From positions 3,321,558 to 3,385,557 of the forward strand of contig CM057158.1 in the NCBI GenBank assembly GCA_029962745.1: DNA of 64,000 nucleotides, read 5' to 3'. Both the position numbers and the translations under genes were made by a program. The notes beneath the pieces were generated by a model. It was not told the origin of the DNA. It did not search any database and saw only the letters and a list, made by a program, of their open reading frames with translations. Position 1 is the stretch's first letter. Each line of letters opens with the position of its first letter. Below are positions 37,936 to 47,914 of this stretch, one piece after another. Source of the DNA: Echinometra lucunter. Taxonomy: Eukaryota; Echinodermata; Echinoidea; Camarodonta; Echinometridae.

Positions 37936-38844
37936 ACTAGATGAATCTTCGACCACGCGTGGTCAAACTTTATGCCTCCGCCATTACCAAATCAGAAATA
38001 AATGGCACTTCATGTTGATTTATTTTCATTTATACAATGACATCTTTGACCTTGACCTTTGACCTTGTGACCCCAAAATCTAATGAGAGCATTGCCCTTT
38101 CCATATGCATACATGAGCCAAGTTTGTTGAACCGACAAATGGTTACTGAGTTATCACAAGAATGAACCATTTCTATGTACATAATGACCTCTATGACCTT
38201 TGACCTTTGACCTTGAGACCGCAAAATCTAATTAGATCATTGTCCCTCCCATATGCATACCTGTGCCAAGTTTGAGTTTGATAGGTCATATGGTTCTTAA
38301 GTTATCGCGAGAACGAGCCATTTTATTTGCTTTATTACCTCTATGACCTTGACCTTTGACCTTGTGACTCCAAAATCTAATCAGATCACTGTCCCTCCCA
38401 TATGCATACCTGTGCCAAGTTTGAGGTTGATCTGTCAAATGGTTCTTAAGTTATCGCGAGAACGAGCCATATTTATGTGTTTTATTACCTCTATGACCTT
38501 GACCTTTGACCTTGAGACCCCAAAATCTAATCAGATCATTGTCCCTCCCATATGCATACCTGTGCCAAGTTTGAGGTTGATCTGTCGAATGGTTCTTAAG
38601 TTATCGCGAGAACGAGCCATTTTTATGTGTTTTATTACCGCTATGACCTTGACCTTTGACCTTGAGACCCCAAAATCTAATCAGATCATTGTCCCTCCCA
38701 TATGCATACATGAGCCAAGTTTGAAGTTGATCTGTCAAACGGTTCTTAAGTTATCGCGAGAACGAAAACGGGATGGACGGACGGACGGACGACCCGAAAA
38801 CATAATGCCTCCGGCAACCACCTACGGTGGGCGGAGGCATAAAA
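37936..38844 (-). mobile_element. Tandem-repeat element with DR1 motifs, complete copy
   Basis: Five units of about 150 bp (38040-38770) each contain TGACCTTTGACCT, a perfect DR1, followed by CAAAATCTAATCAGATCA and TTCTTAAGTTATCGCGAGAA. The outer parts carry ATGCCTCCGCC near the left edge and a hairpin (ATGCCTCCG ... CGGAGGCAT) at the right edge, after a GGAC microsatellite. On the minus strand the left edge reads as the 14-nt palindrome GACCACGCGTGGTC, ten bases, then CTAG before a T run. This layout resembles Helentron-associated (pearl/DINE-like) non-autonomous elements. The 168-codon open frame exists only because 150 is divisible by three. Confidence 0.7.
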
Positions 38845-39556
38845 ATTAAAAATCAATATTCCTGTTGTCCATTATAAATATAATATATTCATTTAATCAT
38901 AATCTACCACTTTAATGGCAATTCATGATTAAGAATTAAATTTACTTCATAAAACCATAACTACAACTAGATGTATTGCAGTCGAAATCAATGCCTCCGC
39001 AACTGCCAGATCTGAAACAGATAACACACTGAAATTTTTCAAAAACTTTGATAACCTAATCAGATCAACGCCATTCCCATATACATATATAAGATAAGTT
39101 GGAACTTGGTTTATCAATTGGTTCTTAAGTTATCGCAGGAACAAGCCATCCAAACAAATCATCGTCACTTCCATATTCATGAACCAAGTTTGAAGTTGGT
39201 TTTTCAATTGGATTTTGAAGAGTGTCAACCTTTCACAGACCTAAAATCCAACATTCCAGGAATCCAGTCATATTACAGAGTCTCATTAATAATACTGATG
39301 AGATCATCATCACTCCTTTATACACACATAAGTCAAGTTTATAGTTGATCCATCCTGGGTTTTTTTTTTTTGTTATCGCAAGAACAAGCCACTTTCATAC
39401 ATATATAAACTGCTCACAAAATAAGTCCCCTCTAAAACGAAATTTAATTATTTTTAACTAGGGGGAGTTATGAAAATCAAATCATATATCCATGTAGCTA
39501 AACTTCTTAGCAACCCTTTGGCCCGAATTCACAAAGGTGGTTTCATTTGAAACCGT

Positions 39557-39705
39557 GGTTTCTGAAAACCATGGATTTTTGAAACCACGGTTTCACCTGA
39601 AACCATGGTTTCACCGAGTCTGTGATTCACAAACAGTGGTTTCAAAAATCCACGGTTTCAATTAGACCCACGGTTGAAACCACGGTTAAAACCACGGTTG
39701 CAACC
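39557..39705. repeat. Subterminal palindrome array, left end
   Basis: At least eight occurrences of AAACC[G/A][T/C]GGTTT-like palindromes and half-palindromes. A matching array occupies 46795-46985 at the other end. Such arrays often bind transposase or its Myb-like partner; that role is inferred. Confidence 0.6.
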
Positions 39706-39714
39706 GGAGTCTAG

Positions 39715-40240
39715 GGATTTCCCCCTTTTCGCACTGCACTGAGCATGCTCAGTATGATTGATCCAGAGCTAGAGCTAGAGTCGTATACCGAGCTAGCTTT
39801 CCTTTTATTTTCGTATCTTTGGAATAAAACGCGGACGTGTACCGCAGGGTCATCGTATTTTGCATATTGACCTTAATACGCTTGTCGCCCGGAGCAACAG
39901 GCGTATTATCATGCGCAATCGCGCTAGTGCGCGCATAACCTAGCCAAACTTTGTTTACATCAACATTCGGCCGCCTAGCCTGGCTAAGCCTACTGTATAT
40001 CGCGTAGGCCTATTTATATGGCCGGAGGGTGCGACTGCAATCGGAATATTCTAGGATGCTCTCTTTGAATATTTGTTTTTCAAAATCTGTTTAATGACGA
40101 AGATAACAAGGATTTTGTAAGCGTATAAATAAGACGCTTATAGCCAATTGGGGCATCTACACGACGTGTTATCATGAATGCTTACAGCATTGAAAAATGA
40201 AATGATATTCAATTTGTCGATGTTGAATTTTTATCTGTGA
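39715..40240. other. GC-richer interior, possible promoter of the transposon
   Basis: Higher in CpG than its surroundings, with stem-loops (ATACGC ... GCGTAT at about 39876-39906 and TAAGCG ... CGCTTA at about 40118). In two-gene Harbinger elements a promoter is expected near here. No coding frame is recognised. Confidence 0.25.
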
Positions 40241-40620
40241 ATGATAATGTAATGTAATCTCCGGCATCGTTTAGAATTGTAATTGATTTCGGACTTATTT
40301 TTATCTAAACTTTCGAATTAATTTCGCAATTTGCCACGTCGAAATCCTTTTCATTTAAAAATTTTGCAAGGTTTGGGGCTTCATTGTTCTGACGGTCATT
40401 GTAAATTGTAGATTCAGGAATTCATTGTACTTTTTTTTTTCAGCAGTATTTTCTCTATATATCAGTTATATTTCAAGACATTTTTATTGAGAAACTTTTC
40501 TGTAGTAGGATGGGAAACTTTGAAGTGGTTGGCATTAGGATAGGCATCACAGAATTTGTTTTTGTTTTTCCAAATACTTCATTAGAGATTTCATTTAAAA
40601 TAAATTGTCGCATGTGCGCG

Positions 40621-40686
40621 GACACACACACACACACACACACCAACATACGAGTCTGCAAAGCCCCCCCCCCCCCCCCCCCCCCC
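40621..40686. repeat. (CA)n microsatellite and poly-C tract
   Basis: ACACACACACACACACAC followed shortly by a C run of about 22. Nearby G and C tracts lie at 40871-40890 and 40993-41006. Confidence 0.9.
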
Positions 40687-41360
40687 GGCAAAGTCAAAGC
40701 ATCATAACAACCGTTCCAACATGCTGCTATCTTCAAGCACAGCCACAGCCTACCAAGATCTTTAGCAACATCAACCTCTCTTGTGCAAAGTATTCACTAT
40801 CAATATTTTGCAACAATATCAAGCATATTTACATTGCATCATCAGAAACCGCAGGAAGTTTTCGAAAGTGGTGGGGGGGGGGGGGGGGGGGCAGCTGCGC
40901 GTACAAACCAGGATGATTATTTCCAGGATTTTGTACAGAGGCAAACATGTATGCTAAAAAAAGTGGGGGAGGGGAGGCTGCAGCCCCCAAGCCCCCCCCC
41001 CCCCCAGTTTCATGGGCTCTGCTCATAACATCATCATCAAACACAAAATATGACGTCATTCACATCTTGCCAAAAAGCAACACGACTTCCAATGTGATGT
41101 TTCTACGATACAAAGTACATGTATACAAAGTTTTTATAAAGTAACTTAATTTCAGCAATTTAATATATACTTTTGTCATATAATGTAACTGCGACAAAAT
41201 TTACACACACAAAAAAAACATTTAGGTAACCATATTTTCCATGGCTAGTTAATAATAGTCAAAGAAATTACATACCGATTCACTGAATATGAACATGACT
41301 ATTTTTCTCAGAAAGGGATGGCATAATTTACAATATCAATCAATCTACATTCATACATTC

Positions 41361-41605
41361 ATGGCCGAACGCAGGGGGGGCACCCCAGAAATTTGAAAAC
41401 TTACATTTTTTTACTGAAAATTTTCACAGAATTCACCAAAAGTGTATACCAAATGTAACAAATCCTTCAATCTCACTTTAAAAAAAAGCAAAAGTGTCCC
41501 CTGACAAGCTCCGTCATTTTTCTTCTTCCCTTTCGATTTTCTTCGAAATATTTTTTTGCGTCTTGCCCCCCCCCCCCCAGGAAAAAATTTCTGTGTACGG
41601 CCCTG
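41361..41605. mobile_element. MITE-like repeat with G/C-tract edges
   Basis: GGCCGAACGCAGGGGGGGC at the left is inverted at the right as CCCCCCAGGAAAAAATTTCT followed by GTGTACGGCC. It is non-coding. It lies inside the Harbinger-like element and is therefore younger than it. Confidence 0.5.
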
Positions 41606-41729
41606 TCTACATTAAATGTATTCCATTTTCACTATAAATATTTCACTTCCTGAGTACACATAAATAATGTTTTGCTCATAAAATGAATTCATAAAGCCAT
41701 GCAGAAACCATGCCAGGTTTATATCCACT

Positions 41730-42130
41730 TGGTCTACCAGCAGATGGTCTAATTACCTGATTGTCTAATACCATATTGGCTAAATCCATTTGATATACTA
41801 TCAATTTGGTCTAATTGCCATTTGGTCCAATACATACTTGGTCTAATTCCACTTTGGTCTAATGCAATGATCACTTGGCCTAATTGCCAATTCGTCTAAT
41901 AACCAAACTGTCTAATTGCATTTGGTATTAGTCTAAGTGGTGTTAGGCCAAGTGGACATTAGACACTATGGGCATTAGACAAAATGAGAATTAGACAAAA
42001 TGGTAAATAGGCGAAGTGGCAATTAGACCAAAGGTCATTAGACGAACTGGTTGTAGACAAAATGGAATTAGACCATGTGGGGCAAGACCAAACGGGCAGT
42101 AGTCAAAGCGGGAGTAGACCGACCGGCAAT
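41730..42130. repeat. Foldback array of TTGGTCTAATT motifs
   Basis: From 41730 to about 41930 a degenerate unit of about 19-21 bp, core TTGGTCTAATT, is repeated roughly ten times. From about 41935 to 42120 the same unit continues in reverse complement (AATTAGACCAAA). No coding capacity. The architecture parallels the elements at 947 and 26871 with a different motif. I do not recognise the family. Confidence 0.7.
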
Positions 42131-42168
42131 TTACCAAAAGTATCACTACATTATCTGCATAAAGAAGT

Positions 42169-42441
42169 TTGCAGTATTGTCAACAAGGTCAAGGCAACAA
42201 GAAAGGCTGCATGGTACACCACGTATTACCCAAGGAAATGATGGTTGAATTGGCATGGGAGGAACATATGTTAAGAATACAATTTCTCAAAGAAGAGCAT
42301 GCTCTAAACATGGATATTTTCTGTATGTACACCTATTCAAACAGAAATAGTATATCAAAATTTTACTACATGAACCTTGTATGTAATATATGTAGCTGTA
42401 AATATGAGTGTTCTGAAATTAATGCGTATTCATATTTTTGA
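42169..42441 (+). pseudogene. Possible remnant of the transposon's Myb/SANT-like accessory protein
   Basis: An open frame of 90 codons. About residues 28-50 (ELAWEEHMLRIQFLKEEHAL) resemble the acidic helical C-terminal tail of Myb/SANT-like proteins that accompany Harbinger transposases. It lies on the strand opposite the transposase remnants, in the position expected for the second gene. There is no recognisable DNA-binding part, and the C-terminal half looks like chance sequence. Confidence 0.25.
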
Positions 42442-42951
42442 ATAATTGCATACAGTGATGTGTTGCTGACTTGTTCTTGTCTAAGGTTTTAAGCACTTTT
42501 TGATTCATATATGAACTGCATTACATATGCCTATCAAATTCATTAATAAATTAATGACTCATATTCTGACAATTTGAACATAATATTTTAGAAGACAATT
42601 TGCCAGATTCAATATCAAATTGACAATTTACTGTGATAAGAATGTTCATTAACACATACTGAACTATAATTTGTTTTGAGAACTTGTAAAAAGGAAATAT
42701 CATTATCTACTTTTTAATAATAATTGCAAGAGTAAGACAATGTGCAGCTCATCTGAATATATGAATTCAGGATAGCCTTAAATAGGATTCTATTATAGAA
42801 TTTCAATCAATTTTTATTCAAAATATTTATTCAAATTAGTTTTTTAAAACTGTTATCATTTTGAAATTATGATTATGAACCAAAATTTTCAACAGAAATC
42901 AGATTATGATAAACTGCAATTCCAATCCACTCTAATTGATGTATTTGTAGA

Positions 42952-43159
42952 GCACCAATATCTAGCTGCTTAGTCAAAAGCACTTATGAGACTAATTCAT
43001 ATTGCAAAGAAAAATATGTAACTAAAGGCAAACCTTGTCATAACAAAGCAAACCTTGTCAGCACCAATATCTAGCTGCCTAATCAAAAGCACTTATGAGA
43101 CTAATTCATATTGCAAAGAAAAATATGTAATTAAAGAAAAACCTTGTCATAACAAAGTT
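42952..43159 (+). repeat. Tandem duplication, 109-bp unit
   Basis: GCACCAATATCTAGCTGC at 42952 and again at 43061 starts two nearly identical copies. The second ends directly before the long G tract at 43169. Few differences (for example TTAGTC versus TAATC) suggest a recent duplication. Confidence 0.85.
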
Positions 43160-43168
43160 CTCTGCAAT

Positions 43169-43448
43169 GGGGGGGGGGGGGGGGGGGGGGGGGGGGCTCC
43201 AAGTACAAAAGAGAGTGTGTTCGTGTGTGTATTATTATTTTTTGGCCAACCAAGTGAAGGGAGCATGTGACCCCCCCCCCCCCCCTCTTATGTAACTTCG
43301 GAACCCATGCCCTGAGGTCGCAACTTTGGTCTTAAAAGATGGGGGGGGGGGTCTTAACAAGAAAAAAAAAATCATGAAATGGCGCATCGACTCCTTTGCA
43401 TATTAGGGACATATCACGCGAAACATCTCGCAGACCCTCCCCCCCCCT
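43169..43448. repeat. Cluster of G and C homopolymers
   Basis: G28 at 43169-43196, C15 at about 43271-43285, G10 at about 43341 and C10 at about 43438. These are quadruplex-prone and likely to be unreliable in length. Confidence 0.9.
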
Positions 43449-43488
43449 GCTTAAGGTTAAGGATAATTATAGATGATTATCAAAAAAC

Positions 43489-43806
43489 TTATTCACATTC
43501 CACTATCTCCATATAGCCACCTGGCACCATATGCCCTTGCCTCTTCAGTTCTTTCAGATAACTCTGATCCATGAATTTGATACGAGTCCAATTAATAGCA
43601 CCTACATGCCACCTATGACACCTGGAAATCCACAATACTCATAGAATCACTGATGGGTAGATTCGACCTCTTCTTTCGTACTTGGAAACTGCATGAATTT
43701 TCCTTTTCCTTCTTGCAAAAGCTTTGGAAATCTCTCTGATGTCTCTGCAAACAGATGATTCTGATACTGATGCCTCAGTCATCACCATGCATCCTATGGA
43801 ATGATC
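43489..43806 (-). pseudogene. Harbinger (HARBI1-like) transposase remnant, middle exon
   Basis: On the minus strand an acceptor-like TGTAATTACAG precedes the exon. It reads ASVSESSVCRDIREISKAFA, the helix-turn-helix segment typical of HARBI1-like transposases. Then a neighbouring frame gives YEYCGFPGVIGG and another gives GAINWTRIKF, the counterpart of the conserved G-x-IDG-T-x-I catalytic segment. One frameshift and at least one in-frame stop break it, and the first catalytic Asp position reads Asn. The C-terminal catalytic part was not found. It ends at a TAA. Confidence 0.65.
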
Positions 43807-43876
43807 CTGTAATTACATATCAACAGATACCAGGTTGAAAATATTTTCTCAGAAATATTGACCTTTAAATTTGAAA

Positions 43877-43902
43877 TATATATATATATATATATATATA
43901 TG
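43877..43902. repeat. (TA)n microsatellite
   Basis: About 13 uninterrupted AT dinucleotides, inside the transposase intron region. Confidence 0.95.
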
Positions 43903-44609
43903 AAAAAAAAATAAAACAACAAAACTATGCATCATAAATTTGACATTTAAGAAGATAAAAAAATTGAAAAAAGTAATCAATTTGTGATTTATTATTAGCA
44001 TATCAAAATTACTGAAATTATGCCTTCTTTTCATAACACACTTGCTACTGCTGCATGAACAATTTTACAAGTAGAGCAAGTCATTTTCAGATCGTGAGAA
44101 TTGAATGGTGCTCAATTTTTCACTCCTTGCAGTAAAAAAAATGGAAAAATGAAATTTGGAATTACATGTATTGTGATATTCTCTCTTACGATGACATTTT
44201 TAAATGATTAAGATAACAAGATGACTTATCAGCATATCAGAACTGTTAAAGACCAAGATTTGCTTCCGCAAAAGGATTAATGTTAAAATAATTTTATTGT
44301 CTTGCTCAAAATATTCCATGTAATTAACAATGACATACATTAAAGAACCTCCACATTTAAATTGATTTTCAAATCTCAAAGCACTAACTTCTCCTCATAT
44401 GCCCCTCTTCTGTTCAATATTATTTGAGGATAAAAAAGAATTAACTTCTCTTAAATATAAAGCAAAAGCAAGTCCAGCTTAAAATTTAAAGATTCCACCC
44501 CCACCCCCCCCCCAAAAAAAAAGAGAGAGAAATGATAAACAATAAAAGCACAAATTCAGGGAGAACAACTAACTAGTATTTAAAAAAAAAAAAATAGAGC
44601 AGTCAATAC

Positions 44610-44720
44610 CTGCAACATCACAGGTAGCTATGGTGGATCATTTCGTTCATGCTGATGAGGTAGAGTGCATTCAAATCGATTCCTCCGATCCAAGAGACCT
44701 TGCTGTTTTCTGTCAGCTCT
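44610..44720 (-). pseudogene. Harbinger transposase remnant, N-terminal exon
   Basis: On the minus strand, ACATACAG (acceptor-like) precedes a frame reading RADRKQQGLLDRRNRFE. This matches the basic N-terminal motif R-x-R-R ... DR-x-NPFE of HARBI1-like transposases. The frame hits a TAG about 30 codons in, before a donor-like TTGCAG|GTATTG. Together with the exon at 43.49-43.81 it defines a minus-strand, intron-containing, inactive transposase gene. Confidence 0.5.
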
Positions 44721-45768
44721 CTGTATGTAAAATAACGTTGGAATTAGAGGCAAAATTAAACATTGAAGGCGAGAATTATTGGAAATGAGTGTACATACAA
44801 TACATACATGTACTGTACATCAACAATTTTCAGGGTCGTTCTCAATCTGCTGTATGCATTGCTTCTTATTAATGTGATTGAGAATTTGAGATTCAGTCTC
44901 AGTTCAAGGCGTTAATCCACTTTCGTATCCATGCACATATTTCCAATTGTAATGAACAAGTCTGCATTCAAAAAATTTAACATAATGATCAGCAACGTGT
45001 ATTCAATTTTTCAACTGCATTGGAATAAAATTGGACCAAGGAAACCTTGCTTTACACAGCTTCGGCCTCCGATTTTGTTGCTCAGTACGGTCCTCCGATG
45101 GTTCGCTTCACTTCATGTGCGCATTTGTGCCATCCTTAAGCCAACAATCTAAATTTTTGCAAACTTTCCTGTGTTATCCCACATTATAGATGGGTCTACA
45201 TGTAAAGTCAGCAAAATCTTAGATTGCTACATCACAGATTACATTTTTGGGGTGTTTCTAGTATAGATCTATACAGCAAGGGAAGTGTCAAATTCCATGA
45301 GAAATCCTGTGTACATGGTCAATGAATTGACCTCGTCCCACAAAAGTGACAATTCTCTACCGAAACTGCATAGCATGCTTTTCTTTTGGTTACTCGACGG
45401 AATGCTGTCAAGTCTGATAAGCATCAGTTTTCATCTTAAAATTCACCATTTTTCAGTTCATTCATCAGATATGAAGCAGAAAGGAGAAATTGAGAGCCTC
45501 AGGAACATTGCTGGTAAGTAAAATGAAAAATTTTCTTCTCTATTAATTATATTCAATATATTTTGCGTTTGCGTTGGCAATTAGTTTCGCTATTCAAAAC
45601 GCCATTTCGACCTACGGTGGTCTATAGATTACCGCCTAGATCGGTAGAGTTAGCAAGAATAACATGATTCATGATGTACATGTAGATTCTAGCTCTAGTT
45701 TAGGAACAGAAAGCAGAATCTACATGCACTGATGCAGAGAGTGAATCACGTAGCACACAGTGCACAGC

Positions 45769-45795
45769 AGGGCCTGGCAAGGGGGGGGGGGGGTT
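45769..45795. repeat. Poly-G tract
   Basis: GGCCTGGCAAGGGGGGGGGG and onward, about 14 G. Confidence 0.9.
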
Positions 45796-46019
45796 GTACT
45801 GAGCAACGACATCAAAGATCAAACTTTCAAAGCAAAAAATAAATGGAGGTTCCCTTGGAAAGACTTTATTCAAATTCAGGTTAAAAATTGTGCAGATCTA
45901 GATTTAAGACTCAACTCTACATTAGAGTCTATCACAGCACACATGACATTGACATGTTGCTGACCATCCATGCTCTGTGAAATTTGAAGCAGATTCATTC
46001 ATTTCACTTTCAATTCAAC

Positions 46020-46260
46020 TAGAAATAGACCTAGACTAGGCCTAAAGTTAGATCTAGATTAGACTGAAGTGTTCTGTCTCTAATAGTCGTCGTTAGCCTT
46101 GTAAGTTGTATTCTGGTAGGGTCGGCACTCCTCCTTTCTAAAAAGGTGGAGTGCCGACCCTACCAATATACGAGGCTAACGACGACTGTTACTAGAGACA
46201 GAACATTTCGGTCTAGATCTAGATCTAGATCTAGATCCAAGTCTAACGTTAGGTCTATGT
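46020..46260. mobile_element. Hairpin element with CTAGAT-rich ends
   Basis: The inner arms (TCTGTCTCTAATAGTCGTCG ... GGTAGGGTCGGCACTCC and its reverse complement) are about 70 bp each around a tiny loop at 46135-46145. The outer arms are rich in CTAGAT, including four AGATCT repeats at 46212-46235. A solo right arm lies at 54667-54740, so the sequence is dispersed. Confidence 0.65.
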
Positions 46261-46794
46261 GCGTCGCGTGTGATATGAAAGTGCATTATAGCACCCAAGA
46301 CCAAGTGAATGTGCAATAATTGTTCATTATCATAATAATGAAATTTTGATTCATTAATGCAGGCTGGATATTATTACTATTAGCCGAGACCCGAGTTCAA
46401 GTCTTACACCAGGAGTCCAGCCTTACTCGATCTCGATCCAGTCTTCAACTCGTTGTGATGAAGGGACACAAAAATAAACACCTGGGACTGAAAAATTAAC
46501 CTGCTTGCGATTATGCTCCACTGAGCTCCACACTGGCGCTCTGCTCCAAACAGCATGCTTTTATATCATCATATTTACTTTTCTGTACAACAAAATACGT
46601 ACAAATATGAAGAAAAGAGACTTTCTAATTAGAAATCTCTAGGAACTGGTAAATTACTCACGATTTCATTCTAGCTAGGGCTCGGGAAAATAGGCTTGGC
46701 TCCTCAAGTCTTGCTGCCCCAAAAAATCTTTCTGCTACGCTGACCGCCGGTGGCTGTCTGCTGCACAAAATGCTGCACTCTGATTGGTTAAAAC

Positions 46795-46985
46795 CAGTCA
46801 AAACCGTGGTTTCATCTGAAACCACAGTTTCAGACCACCCCAAACAGTTGACTCAAAATTATGACGTAAAAGCAGGGGATGAAACCGTGGTTTCACTTGA
46901 AACCACCTTTGTGAATCGCAATTTTGAAACCGTGGTCTGAACCGTGGTTTGAAACCATGGTTTAGACCACGGTTTTGACTGAAAC
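46795..46985. repeat. Subterminal palindrome array, right end
   Basis: AAACCGTGGTTTC, GAAACCACAGTTTC, AAACCATGGTTT and related palindromes, mirroring the array at 39.56 kb. Confidence 0.6.
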
Positions 46986-47458
46986 CACCTTTGTGAATTC
47001 GGGCCTTTGTGTAGAAATTATGAAGATTCACCAGTCATGCTTCTGTGAACATGACCTAAATGCAAAATTGTCATTTTTTGACATTCACAAGCTCGATGTC
47101 ATGACTTTGATGCAGTGATATTGGAACATACTTAAGGTTTTCTGCGTTTGAAGGTATTTGTAACAAATTTTATTCGCTACCAAACATGTCAAAGGAGTTG
47201 TGTGCCAAATTTCATGCTTAAGTGAGCAAGAGATGAAAATGGTAAAAAACTGCAAGTGTGACATCTTTTGCACGGTGAATTTCGTCTAATACAGAGGAAT
47301 TCATGTTTAGGAAGTGTGTTTACAACTTTCGCAATTAACAACTATCAATGAACACATGATAAAATTTGGAATTATTTTTATTTGTTTGAAATAAAAAGTC
47401 GGGATTCGGCTTTACATGCGTGTGTTTTTGTTTTGATTTGACTTCCTTTCTTCTTTAA

Positions 47459-47865
47459 CCCATTCGTGACAGGAATTATTTAAAGCCTAAATTGATCAGC
47501 TTTTATTCTTCAAATTGGCAACACCAACATTTTTATTTTAATGTACATTTTTCTTATCAAACATCATGTATCTGAAATAAATATAAATTGACAGAATGTA
47601 TGATGAGAAGTCATAAAGTTGCCAATTTGCAGGGAAAAATGGTAATTTTAACATTTTCATTGCATTGCCAATTTAAAGATTTTAATGCTTATTTTCCTTT
47701 AAAAAAATTTCAGCAGCAAACAACAAATATTAATGCAATGAAAATGGGCACAGTAAGTGTAGAATTTTTTGCTCTTTCTGCTCATGTATTTGGTATGATT
47801 TTTAGGGCTCTGCATCAAAAGTTATTAGACCAAACCACATAATGTGGACCTCTGTCACGAATGGG
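47459..47865. mobile_element. piggyBac-like MITE
   Basis: The ends CCCATTCGTGACAG and CTGTCACGAATGGG are perfect 14-bp inverted repeats, each directly bordered by TTAA (47455-47458 and 47866-47869). Termini starting CCC with TTAA duplication are the signature of piggyBac elements. It is 407 bp. The 84-codon open frame inside has no transposase motif. It sits in the long-inverted-repeat element. Confidence 0.75.
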
Positions 47866-47914
47866 TTAACAAGCGAAGTGCGGTGATGCGCGATCTTGAT
47901 TCGTTGTTCAAATA

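Larger units (their letters stand above)
39520..47005. mobile_element. PIF/Harbinger-like DNA transposon, 7.5 kb, decayed
   Basis: Both ends begin GGCCCGAATTCACAAAGGTG and are identical for 26 bp in inverted orientation. TTT flanks both ends (39517-39519 and 47006-47008). Removing the element and one TTT restores the sequence seen in the opposite arm of the host element (CAACCCTTTGTGTAGAAATT), a direct empty-site proof of insertion. The subterminal 150-200 bp at each end hold arrays of the palindrome GAAACCGTGGTTTC and variants. Minus-strand remnants of a HARBI1-like transposase lie at 43.49-43.81 and 44.61-44.72 kb. PIF/Harbinger elements duplicate 3 bp, usually TWA, so TTT is slightly unusual. 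Confidence 0.75.

Noticed and set aside
38343..38849. 168-codon open frame with three 50-residue repeats
   Set aside because: It is the in-frame translation of a 150-bp DNA tandem repeat inside a mobile element. The repetition is at DNA level and has no protein logic.
41730..42130. A CRISPR-like array
   Set aside because: Units are degenerate, have no constant spacer length and reverse orientation mid-array. The context is a eukaryotic transposon.
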